Assembly (NCBI RefSeq): GCF_017743935.1
Contig: NZ_JAGHRE010000006.1
Span: 62,001 to 126,000 of the forward strand
Direction of reading: 5' to 3'
DNA: 64,000 nt
DNA from: Tropicibacter sp. R16_0
GTDB lineage: Bacteria; Pseudomonadota; Alphaproteobacteria; Rhodobacterales; Rhodobacteraceae
Position numbers and translations under genes: made by a program. The notes under the pieces were generated by a model. The model did no database searches. It saw only the letters and a list, made by a program, of their open reading frames with translations, and had not been told where the DNA came from. Below, in pieces: positions 1 through 7,587 of this stretch (within the stretch, counting starts at the first letter, position 1; each line of letters starts with the position of its first letter).

Positions 1-708
1 CGCATAAACGAGTTCCAGAGCATTTGATCGCGTGAGTTCCAACAACTCTTTATCTTTTAGCGACATGAGTTTCTCACGTTTGATCGATTGAAAACCGTGT
101 AGCCGAAAGGGTCCGCTGTTCAGATTGAAATTGGCATGGGCAGTTTCCAACAACTCCAACTCCTCAAGACGCTGCGCAAACTTGCGGGTACGGAGAAAGT
201 CCCTTTGATAGGCTTCTGTAAACTTCACCACACCCTTTAAGTATTCAGATTGCTCGCCTGTTTGAGAGAACAGCCTCTCTCCGCGACCTTCGTAGTTCAG
301 TCCCTTAAATCCTTCGTCGATGCAAAGTGTTAGTTTTTCGTTGTCAGAATGCCCAGCCAATACAAAGGGGTACTGTCGCAGAAATGCAGGTACGTATGTG
401 CCGCGCCATTCGCCCTTTTCGTCAATCATAAGATTTTGGTTATCTTTGATCCCTAACACCGCAACCGGCATCGCTGGTCCTTCTCCCGCGAGCACAATTG
501 GAAGTTCTCGACTGATGCGGGTGAATTCTGAAGACATCACTGGAACTGCGTTTACGCCAACCGCGCTTGACAGGTGTTCTGCGACATCTACCGATAGTTC
601 CGCGTGCCGACGAAACGTAACCGGAACCGCCCGCTCGTAGATCATCAATTGACGTTGATGCTGGTTCGTCTGGCTGCCGTTCTTTTCTGCGTCCTCTGAA
701 CCGCTCAT
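1..708 (-). CDS. SapC family protein, C-terminus cut by window edge
   Basis: Reading the minus strand from an ATG at 708 gives 236 codons open to base 1, so the C-terminus is missing. The protein matches the complete gene at 38490-39317 in order and motifs: an N-terminal stretch with 'IYERAVPV' (the other has 'IYKDPVPL'), then 'ELPIVLAGEG', 'YVPAFLRQYPFV', 'CIDEGFKGLNYEGRGERLF', and a C-terminal 'LKDKELLELTRSNALELVYA'. This is the SapC family, named after a gene in the Campylobacter fetus S-layer secretion locus; its biochemical role is not known. A GGAG ribosome site sits just upstream, and the ATG overlaps the stop of the HlyD gene (ATGA), so the two are probably translationally coupled. 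It is the last visible gene of the giant-protein locus. Family call is firm; function is inference from context. Confidence 0.88.
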   Translation of the reverse strand, partial: MSGSEDAEKNGSQTNQHQRQLMIYERAVPVTFRRHAELSVDVAEHLSSAVGVNAVPVMSSEFTRISRELPIVLAGEGPAMPVAVLGIKDNQNLMIDEKGEWRGTYVPAFLRQYPFVLAGHSDNEKLTLCIDEGFKGLNYEGRGERLFSQTGEQSEYLKGVVKFTEAYQRDFLRTRKFAQRLEELELLETAHANFNLNSGPFRLHGFQSIKREKLMSLKDKELLELTRSNALELVYA

Positions 709-1505
709 TTTGAAACTCCAAAATCCACTTCGCAACGTTGACCTGCAGGAAGAGATGCATCTGGATTAGCAAGCTCCAGCCGAACGCCAAAGGTATCCGA
801 AGTTGCATCGAAAACCCTATCCACAATCACGATCTTTGCTTCCCGGGGTTCCGACCCTGCGAGATTTGGATAAACAGTCGCCATTTGACCAATCTCAACG
901 TCACCATAAAGGCTGGTCGGTACAAAAGCCTCGACATAAAGAGGGTCGAGCCGAGAGATTGTCAGAACCCAATCATCCGAGCTTAGATACTCACCCGGAC
1001 TGAGGAACCTCTCAGTCACAAATCCTGCGATCGGTGCACGAATATTTCGATCCTCCACTGAAATCTGGGCCCGCTGCAGCTCCAATTGAGCAAGACGCTG
1101 ACGCAATTGCGCTTCCGACAAACCTCTGGTGGCCACTTCGAGAGCAGCTTCTCGCTCTTCCAACGCTTCCCGTGTACTGATGCGTTGACTGAACAATTGC
1201 ACCACACGTTCGTGAGCTTGTTGCGCCAATCTAAGTCGCGCCTCCTGAGCGGCAACCTCGGCATCGCTTTCGGCGCGCGCCTTCATCAAATCGACCGTCG
1301 CGCTTTCTAATCTGGACCACAGACGGGCGACAGTTTGCCCCTCTTCAACCCAATCACCTCTGTCGACCAGCACTTCATCAAGCAACCCGGTGAATGGGCT
1401 GGACAGATTGACAGTAAACGAAGGGTCAATGACGCAAGCATGACGATCTTGAGCCGCCGCAATGGAAGCGCACACCATAAGACTGGCAGTTAAGAAAAAT
1501 TTCAT
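705..1505 (-). CDS. HlyD-family periplasmic adaptor (membrane-fusion protein)
   Basis: 266 residues, short for the family. Residues 1-18 form a signal peptide (charged start, hydrophobic core, AAA before Gln19), so the protein should be periplasmic. A biotinyl-lipoyl-like half motif 'LDEVLVDRGDWVEEGQTVARL' region (residues about 42-62) is followed by a long alpha-helical hairpin rich in Glu, Arg and Gln (about 70-150), the second lipoyl half ('IRAPIAGFVTERFLSPGEYL') and a beta-barrel segment. This is the usual adaptor layout of RND and type I exporters. The start has a GGAG site, and its ATG overlaps the SecA-like stop (ATGA). No RND pump or ABC exporter lies beside it. Its partner is therefore probably the M50/HlyD or GAF/HlyD protein of the same operon, which is inference. 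Confidence 0.88.
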   Translation of the reverse strand: MKFFLTASLMVCASIAAAQDRHACVIDPSFTVNLSSPFTGLLDEVLVDRGDWVEEGQTVARLWSRLESATVDLMKARAESDAEVAAQEARLRLAQQAHERVVQLFSQRISTREALEEREAALEVATRGLSEAQLRQRLAQLELQRAQISVEDRNIRAPIAGFVTERFLSPGEYLSSDDWVLTISRLDPLYVEAFVPTSLYGDVEIGQMATVYPNLAGSEPREAKIVIVDRVFDATSDTFGVRLELANPDASLPAGQRCEVDFGVSK

Positions 1506-3472
1506 TCTCTTACTCCGGTAAAGGCAAGAGTTCGATCCAAGTTTGCCTCGGACTGCAAAAGTTGAAACCGGGCCTTTCCATGCGCCCTTTCAATTCGCCG
1601 TTGAGCCATCCGCAAAACACCAGACCGCAACAATGGGAAAACCTTTGCAAGGGATTTTGCCAGCTTCAGCATGCGTGGCAAGCGACCAGAAGCCAAGAGC
1701 TGATCTTCCAATGAGAGATAGGCTTCGCAGGTTCCGGGGTCACCCTGGCGCGCGCACCGACCTTGCAACTGCCGATCAATTCGGCCGGAGTCATGACGCT
1801 CTGTCAATATCACATGCAGCCCGCCCATGTTCCGCACTTCGTCATCGAGCTTAATATCGGTCCCGCGCCCCGCCATGTTGGTTGCAATCGTAATATGCCC
1901 TTTTAATCCCGCATTCGCGATAATTTCCGCTTCATATTCGTCTGTCTGAGCGTTCAACAGGGCATGATCGAGCCCCCTCTCAGACAGCTTTGATGACAAG
2001 TATTCGGATGCGGCGACCGTTCTGGTTCCGATTAGAATTGGCTTGCCGTAGTCCGACAAAAAGCTGACTCGGTTCAGCAAGGCAGTGAGGCGCTCATCAT
2101 CTTGTGAAAAAATTCGATCCTTCATGAAGTACCTTTGCGAAGGCCGATTTGTGGGAATACGCGCTGTTGTCAGCTTGTAGACTTGCCAGAGTTCTCGAGC
2201 CGCTTCCACCACCGTTCCCGTCATGCCTCCAACTCTGTGGTAGCGTCCAAACAAACTCTGATAGGTCAGACGGCCCATTACTCTTCGTTCCGGTGTTACT
2301 TCTGTGCCTTCCTTTACCTCGATCAGTTGATGAATACCCATACTCCAGCTTCTATCCTCAAAAACCCGACCTGTGTTCTCATCTACGATCTGAACCTTGC
2401 CATCCTTCAACAGATAGTCTCGGCCAAACTCGTAAAGGTACAATGCGGAGAGGGCTTTTCTCATCAGATCTTCGCGGTAAACCTGACTGGCCCAACGATC
2501 ATCACGCGCAGAAAACCGGGCGGCGAGGCGATCCTTTCCATCTGGCAGCATGGAGACTTCTCTGCGCTCAGGAACAAGACGAAAATCCTGCTTTTCACGC
2601 AAGCCCTTGGCAACTTCTAATGCCAAGACACACGTTTCCTCGTCATACATAGCCCCGTCGCCACCAGACAAAATAAGCGGTGTACGCGCCTCGTCGATCA
2701 GGACACTGTCTGCCTCATCAACGATAGCCATATCCAGAGCTGGTAAACGGGGACCGCTTCGGCTTTGCGGTGAACCGGTCAGAACTGCTGCCCGCGCTGC
2801 CCCTGTCGATGCACCTACCTCCGTACGGTCTCGAAGATGGTCAAAGGCGATTTCAGTATTGGACGCATACACGACGGGTGCTCGATATAGGTCCCAGCGG
2901 TCATCTGGTGGTGTTTCTCGAATGACCAAAGCACTTCTCAATCCCAAGAACTGAAACACTGGCAACGTAATTTCATGATCGCGCTTTGCCAGATAGTCGT
3001 TGACTGTAATGACGTGAGACTGTTCCCCGGCAAGCGCACAGGCTGCCGCGGGTAAAACAGCAGTGATCGTTTTACCTTCGCCGGTTTCCATCTCGGCAAT
3101 GCACCCGCTCCAAATTGCTGCGCCGCCTTGGATTTGGCGCTGGTTCAGTAAGAATCCATGAGTGCGACGAACAACTTCACGCAGCACAGCCGATAATTCG
3201 GCAAAATCAGCCCGGTTACGCTTGCGCCGCAGTTTGGAACCGATTTCAGTCGCACGCATCCGCAGGTCGTCATCGCTTAGTTTCCTGAACTCTGCTTCCA
3301 AAAGACAAGCACGTCGGGCGACCCATTTGTAAGATTTGCCTCGCAAAGAATGCCCGGCTGCAATGAGCGGTGCATTGGCCCACCGAACCCAGCGATCAAG
3401 TGTGCCGGGCGCTTTGGGTCGCGCCAGTGATATCCTGGGTTTCGGCAGATGAAGACTGGTCGTATCAGACAT
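1502..3472 (-). CDS. SecA-like translocase ATPase, shortened paralogue
   Basis: 656 residues against roughly 850-900 for housekeeping SecA. Motor motifs are intact: Walker A METGEGKT (128-135), 'TVNDYLAKRD', the DEAD-type 'VDEADSVLIDEARTPL' (251-266), 'VDENTGRV', 'GGMTGT', 'IPTNRP', and 'TNMAGRGTDIKL' (531-542). Motif VI reads QLQGRCARQGDPG where housekeeping SecA has QLRGRAGRQGDPG. After the motor only about 65 residues remain, resembling the beginning of the helical scaffold. The helical wing, two-helix finger region and zinc-binding SEC-C tail appear to be missing. The first 40 residues are a Pro/Arg-rich extension. The gene overlaps its upstream neighbour by 8 bases and the downstream HlyD gene by 4. 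Context points to a motor dedicated to the giant LEPR-XLL protein. SecA family membership is certain; the dedicated substrate is inference. Confidence 0.93.
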   Translation of the reverse strand: MSDTTSLHLPKPRISLARPKAPGTLDRWVRWANAPLIAAGHSLRGKSYKWVARRACLLEAEFRKLSDDDLRMRATEIGSKLRRKRNRADFAELSAVLREVVRRTHGFLLNQRQIQGGAAIWSGCIAEMETGEGKTITAVLPAAACALAGEQSHVITVNDYLAKRDHEITLPVFQFLGLRSALVIRETPPDDRWDLYRAPVVYASNTEIAFDHLRDRTEVGASTGAARAAVLTGSPQSRSGPRLPALDMAIVDEADSVLIDEARTPLILSGGDGAMYDEETCVLALEVAKGLREKQDFRLVPERREVSMLPDGKDRLAARFSARDDRWASQVYREDLMRKALSALYLYEFGRDYLLKDGKVQIVDENTGRVFEDRSWSMGIHQLIEVKEGTEVTPERRVMGRLTYQSLFGRYHRVGGMTGTVVEAARELWQVYKLTTARIPTNRPSQRYFMKDRIFSQDDERLTALLNRVSFLSDYGKPILIGTRTVAASEYLSSKLSERGLDHALLNAQTDEYEAEIIANAGLKGHITIATNMAGRGTDIKLDDEVRNMGGLHVILTERHDSGRIDRQLQGRCARQGDPGTCEAYLSLEDQLLASGRLPRMLKLAKSLAKVFPLLRSGVLRMAQRRIERAHGKARFQLLQSEANLDRTLAFTGVRE

Positions 3473-5609
3473 TGAAGTTCCTTAGGAACAACCGTCTCAC
3501 GGAGCGCCACACACGCTCGGCAACAGGCGCATCGCTATGTTCGAAACGCGCGTAGATTCGAGCACCGGGCAACAGAGCTGCGTTGATAGAGTTCACCGCC
3601 AGATCAAACATAAAGACGTTTTCAAGTGCATGTGGTCGATCGGCAAACGTCGGATCAATGGCAAATGGCCCTCCGCCTGCAGTACTGAGGGCTGCAGAAG
3701 GGAGCTCGCGGTCCCCCGCAGGCACTTCTCGCAACACGATGGCTGGTATCACTGCGTCCACATCATAAACCAATCGTACTTCGACGTTTCGCGCGTCGGT
3801 CCGAACCAGATCAACGTCTGCTTGGCCCACGACAACCCGCAGCCTTCTGTCCTGTTCAGACACGACATGCCCGACCACGGCACCTCTGCCCAGAAAAGCT
3901 CCAACCAGATCGTCCGGCAGTGGATGTTGCCAAGCACCACCTCGAGGCGCTCTTAGCACAAGGGCATCCTGCCGGTCCCGCATTCGCTCCAACTCATCTT
4001 TGACTCGATTGACTTCTTCTTTCAGAATTCGGGCCGAGACAGGATCCGACACGCTGGCGGCCGCGAGCTGCAACGTTAACCCTCTTAGATGGATTTCCTG
4101 AACTTCCAGAGATGCTTCCAATCTCGGGTCTTCCAAGCGAACGAGAGGATCACCCGCTTTTACAGGTCTGCCCGGTTGCGCGATCACTTCGGCCACAGTA
4201 CCGGCTGTACCCGCGCGGACCGCACTGTTCTCAGGCAGCCAAACGACGCCTTGAGAAACCGTGAAATAAGGAAAAGGCAGTAGAAACAGGCCGGCAACCA
4301 AAAGCGCGGCTCCACCAAACGTGACCGTTACTGCACGCGTTCTGTGTCGTGACACAGCGCGTCCTGAGATCACAAACCAAAGCGACTTTAGCATAGGCAG
4401 AAGCGCCATGTTGAAGACAACGAGAATGCCAAGCAACACGCCGACAACGAAGAACTTCGTCGCCACAAACAATCCAATCGCGAGCATTACGGTCAGACGG
4501 TAGATGAATGCCGAAATCGCGTAGACGACAAACCATGTTCTCTCGCCCCTCGCGACAGCCGGGTTTTCTGCTTCGTCCATGCCAAATGCATACCGCTGCA
4601 CCAAATACCCCAAGTACTTGTTGGATCTTGTACCCAGATTTGGAATGCCGATGAGATCACAGAAAACGTAGTATCCGTCGAACCGAAGCAGAGGGTTACC
4701 ATTAAAAAGAACCGTAGAAATGGAACCAATCAGAGCCACGTTGAACATTGCCGCCCGGGCCAGTCCGGGCTCCATCTGCGCCCATACCAAAATCGCTGCT
4801 GCTGCCAGAGCAACTTCGACAAGAATACCAGCACCGCCAACAATGGCCCGTCGCCACCACTCTCTGAAGCCGAGTGACGCCGATGCATCGACATACGGCA
4901 CAGGCAGCAAAACAAGAAACATTATTCCGATTTCGTGAACCTCACCGCCCCATTTCTTTACGGCATAGGCGTGACCCAACTCATGCACAGCCTTCACGAT
5001 CGGGTAGACCAACAGCAAGAGCGCAATGTTTTGAACGGAAAGCACCTGATCGGAGAGGTTGTTTGTCAACTCCGGCCAAACGAGAACTGCCTGTACTGTT
5101 CCCGCTATGACCAAAAGCAACCACAGACACCCTCCGATTGGGGAAAACAGCCAACCGACCAACGCAAGCGTCGCCGACAAAAACTTGTCTGGATCAAAGA
5201 TCGGCAAGCGAATGGCCATCGGGTTTTTGACCCGCGACATCAATGTTCGCCTCGAGATATCGGATGCCCGCTTGTCGAGTTCACCAAGGTCGGGCAAGTT
5301 TCGACCGATCATCAGATCGGCGCCGTGCAACTGAGCCAACAGATGGATCACTTCATCCTGAGTGGGGCATTCGGAACCAAAGCGAGCTTCGGTCAGGTCC
5401 CAGATTTCTCTCATGACCCGCTGACCATCCATCATCGAAACGACGAAATATGCTGATGGCGTCAATCGATGAAACCGCTGCGCTTGGCGGTCTTCGATTA
5501 TGCGCCAGGTTACGCCACGATACTGATGATCATGAATTCGAACATGTCCACGCAAGCGAGGCGCCAATTCGGCAACACGATACCAGTTTTGAGAAAACAT
5601 CGTGCGCAT
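3465..5609 (-). CDS. PqqD-like / M50 metalloprotease / HlyD fusion membrane protein
   Basis: 714 residues with three parts. Residues about 20-105 resemble a PqqD-like winged domain (pattern 'TPSAYFVVSMMDGQRVMREIW', then 'VIHLLAQLHGADLM'), a fold used in other systems to bind leader peptides. Residues about 140-445 are polytopic membrane with the zinc motif HELGH (209-213) and the partner motif NPLLRFDGYY...D (305-318), as in the M50 'putative peptide zinc metalloprotease' group. Residues about 460-714 form an HlyD-like periplasmic part: lipoyl half 'AGTVAEVIAQPGRPVKAGDPLVRL', a coiled coil, the second half and a beta-barrel. It sits 6 bases after the GAF/HlyD gene and overlaps the SecA-like gene. 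A plausible job is recognition and intramembrane processing or handing-on of the giant protein's N-terminus. Architecture is clear; the role is inference. Confidence 0.87.
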   Translation of the reverse strand: MRTMFSQNWYRVAELAPRLRGHVRIHDHQYRGVTWRIIEDRQAQRFHRLTPSAYFVVSMMDGQRVMREIWDLTEARFGSECPTQDEVIHLLAQLHGADLMIGRNLPDLGELDKRASDISRRTLMSRVKNPMAIRLPIFDPDKFLSATLALVGWLFSPIGGCLWLLLVIAGTVQAVLVWPELTNNLSDQVLSVQNIALLLLVYPIVKAVHELGHAYAVKKWGGEVHEIGIMFLVLLPVPYVDASASLGFREWWRRAIVGGAGILVEVALAAAAILVWAQMEPGLARAAMFNVALIGSISTVLFNGNPLLRFDGYYVFCDLIGIPNLGTRSNKYLGYLVQRYAFGMDEAENPAVARGERTWFVVYAISAFIYRLTVMLAIGLFVATKFFVVGVLLGILVVFNMALLPMLKSLWFVISGRAVSRHRTRAVTVTFGGAALLVAGLFLLPFPYFTVSQGVVWLPENSAVRAGTAGTVAEVIAQPGRPVKAGDPLVRLEDPRLEASLEVQEIHLRGLTLQLAAASVSDPVSARILKEEVNRVKDELERMRDRQDALVLRAPRGGAWQHPLPDDLVGAFLGRGAVVGHVVSEQDRRLRVVVGQADVDLVRTDARNVEVRLVYDVDAVIPAIVLREVPAGDRELPSAALSTAGGGPFAIDPTFADRPHALENVFMFDLAVNSINAALLPGARIYARFEHSDAPVAERVWRSVRRLFLRNFNV

Positions 5610-5615
5610 AATGAG

Positions 5616-7487
5616 TTACCCGAAGAAACGCCAGAATGTCAGTCGTGTCCAATCGATCAGGTTACGAGTCCACGTCCAGATAAGTAGCTTTTCTCCGGCA
5701 TCGACTTTTGCAACACCAACCAGCCCAGGTCGCATCCGGTCCGAGCTTTGTTCAAGCTTCGCCTCAAGTCTGAACATGTTACGCCCGTCGCGCACTTCAG
5801 CGACTGGGGTGACCCGAGAAACTTCAATTGGGAAGAATTCTGTTGGTATGGCAGCCAGAACCACAACTCCGACCGAGCCAACTTCCAAGTCTTCTATTTG
5901 GGCTTCATCCACCCATAGCGCCACACGGTACTCTCCCTCTGGCGCAATGCGGAACAGCGCGTCGCCTCGAGTTACAGACCCGCCGATGGACTGGCTCAAA
6001 TCACCGGCGACGATCAAACCATCAAACGGAGCTCGAATTTCAGCCCTCTCTATTTGGCCGTCGATAAGGGCGAGTTGCGCGTCAGCCTGTTCAATTCTGG
6101 CCCTTAGAATATTCAATCGTGACCGGTTTCGCTCTCCTACTGCGGTTGCATATTCCAGTTCAGCCCGCCGTCTTTCTGCAACCCAGTTCAGCCGTTCCAA
6201 AGCAAGATCACGATCGTCCAATCGAGCCAAGACTTCCCCGTGCGAAACTACATCGCCCGCCCGCTTTTCGGCGCCAGCCACGAACCCGTCGAATGGGGCG
6301 ATCAGCGCCCTTTGCGTGCGCCCTTCAAGAACCGCGTCAGCGGCAACTCGGTAAGTGGTGGTAATCTGGCTAAAGGCGACAGCTAGTCCAAGCAGTACAA
6401 CCGAAGTCAGTTTGAGACCCAGATGCCCCTTTCCAAAGAAGGCTGTAAAAACCCCTAACAAGCTTTCCAGAGCCTTTGAGATGAGCCATCTGTCGTTGCG
6501 TCTCAGTTCTTCTAAGATAGGGCCCGTCAATCCAGCGGCTGCTTCAAGTAAATCGATCGTCGGTTGATCAAATGGATCGCCAGCCTGGCGCTCAAAAGTA
6601 AAGGCACCCCGAAATCGCCCACGGGACAGAACTGGTATCGTTAGAATCTGCGCGCCATCCGAAACGCGGGACAACGCCTGTTGCGCCCGAGTGATCTGCG
6701 GAGTGGCCGGATCGCTAAGCGGCCAAAGAAGCGTGGCTTGCTGCTCCAAAGCTTCATCCATCGCAGCCGCAACACTGCGAACAAGATCCATCCGCCGTCC
6801 GAATTGTGCGGTATGCGAGATTGCCGCGACCCGAGCTCGACCGGAACGCCTGAAACCGACCGCCGCCCGGTCGCATTGCCCAAGATGGGCAATCTCCGTC
6901 ACAGCCCGGCGCGCTGCCGCATCGAATTTGGCTTCATCCAAAGCCCCGGAAAGCATTTCCATGGCCAGTCGGGCACGTTCGAGACTCGGCTTGTCATCCG
7001 TGCGCAAAGCTTCCAGCGCAAAAGACCGCAACCAACCCGCGCCCCAACGAACGCGAGCAAGCAATGCTTCACTGCTCAAACCTTTCTTGGCAAGAACAGC
7101 AACAACCGCATGAACCCGATCATCGACAACCACAGGATAGGCGCCAAGCATGCCTTCGTCTGTCTGTCGGGCTACACCAGATTTGCGAGTAACGGCGGCT
7201 TCGACGGATGAGGATAACAACTGGTCATCCTCAAACGAATTAAACTCAGCAACGCGGACCAACCCCTCACTTGGTCGCCGCAGCAGCAACCGGGCTGCGT
7301 AAACCTCTGGTGTCGCGGAACAAAAGAGACGTAACCACGCGTCGCCAAATTTTTCTGGGTCCCTAGTGCCCAGGTCCTGCCATGCAGGCGAGGCAGACGC
7401 AAAGCTAACGACTTCAACCGCTCCGCTACCTGTTTGTGTGGTCGTTTCCGTTGTTGACGGAGTAGCATTCGGGTCCGGCAGATTCAT
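5616..7487 (-). CDS. GAF-domain HlyD-family membrane-fusion protein
   Basis: 623 residues. The N-terminal half is soluble and predicted cytoplasmic, with a GAF-like domain at about 175-325 and a second degenerate GAF-like stretch at about 45-140. One transmembrane helix follows (about 357-373). The rest is a classical HlyD adaptor: lipoyl half 'APFDGFVAGAEKRAGDVV', a helical hairpin (about 430-480), the second half 'IRAPFDGLIVAGDLSQSIGG' and a beta-barrel ending near the C-terminus. A large cytoplasmic sensor-like part on a membrane-fusion protein is unusual and could couple secretion to a cytoplasmic signal. The ATG at 7487 has AAGGG upstream. It begins 100 bases after the giant gene; that gap shows no clear terminator, so read-through from the giant gene is likely. 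The ligand of the GAF domain cannot be told. Confidence 0.86.
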   Translation of the reverse strand: MNLPDPNATPSTTETTTQTGSGAVEVVSFASASPAWQDLGTRDPEKFGDAWLRLFCSATPEVYAARLLLRRPSEGLVRVAEFNSFEDDQLLSSSVEAAVTRKSGVARQTDEGMLGAYPVVVDDRVHAVVAVLAKKGLSSEALLARVRWGAGWLRSFALEALRTDDKPSLERARLAMEMLSGALDEAKFDAAARRAVTEIAHLGQCDRAAVGFRRSGRARVAAISHTAQFGRRMDLVRSVAAAMDEALEQQATLLWPLSDPATPQITRAQQALSRVSDGAQILTIPVLSRGRFRGAFTFERQAGDPFDQPTIDLLEAAAGLTGPILEELRRNDRWLISKALESLLGVFTAFFGKGHLGLKLTSVVLLGLAVAFSQITTTYRVAADAVLEGRTQRALIAPFDGFVAGAEKRAGDVVSHGEVLARLDDRDLALERLNWVAERRRAELEYATAVGERNRSRLNILRARIEQADAQLALIDGQIERAEIRAPFDGLIVAGDLSQSIGGSVTRGDALFRIAPEGEYRVALWVDEAQIEDLEVGSVGVVVLAAIPTEFFPIEVSRVTPVAEVRDGRNMFRLEAKLEQSSDRMRPGLVGVAKVDAGEKLLIWTWTRNLIDWTRLTFWRFFG

Positions 7488-7587
7488 GCAATGAAGCCCT
7501 TGTCAGAAATCCAATTGCAAGACTGCGGAATATCCGTCTCGAAAGCTACCATTTGCTTAGACCGACCCTGCAAAGAGACCCAGCGCC

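Noticed and set aside
7488-7587. Possible promoter or terminator between the giant gene and the GAF/HlyD gene.
   Set aside because: No hairpin with T run and no convincing -35/-10 pair was seen.
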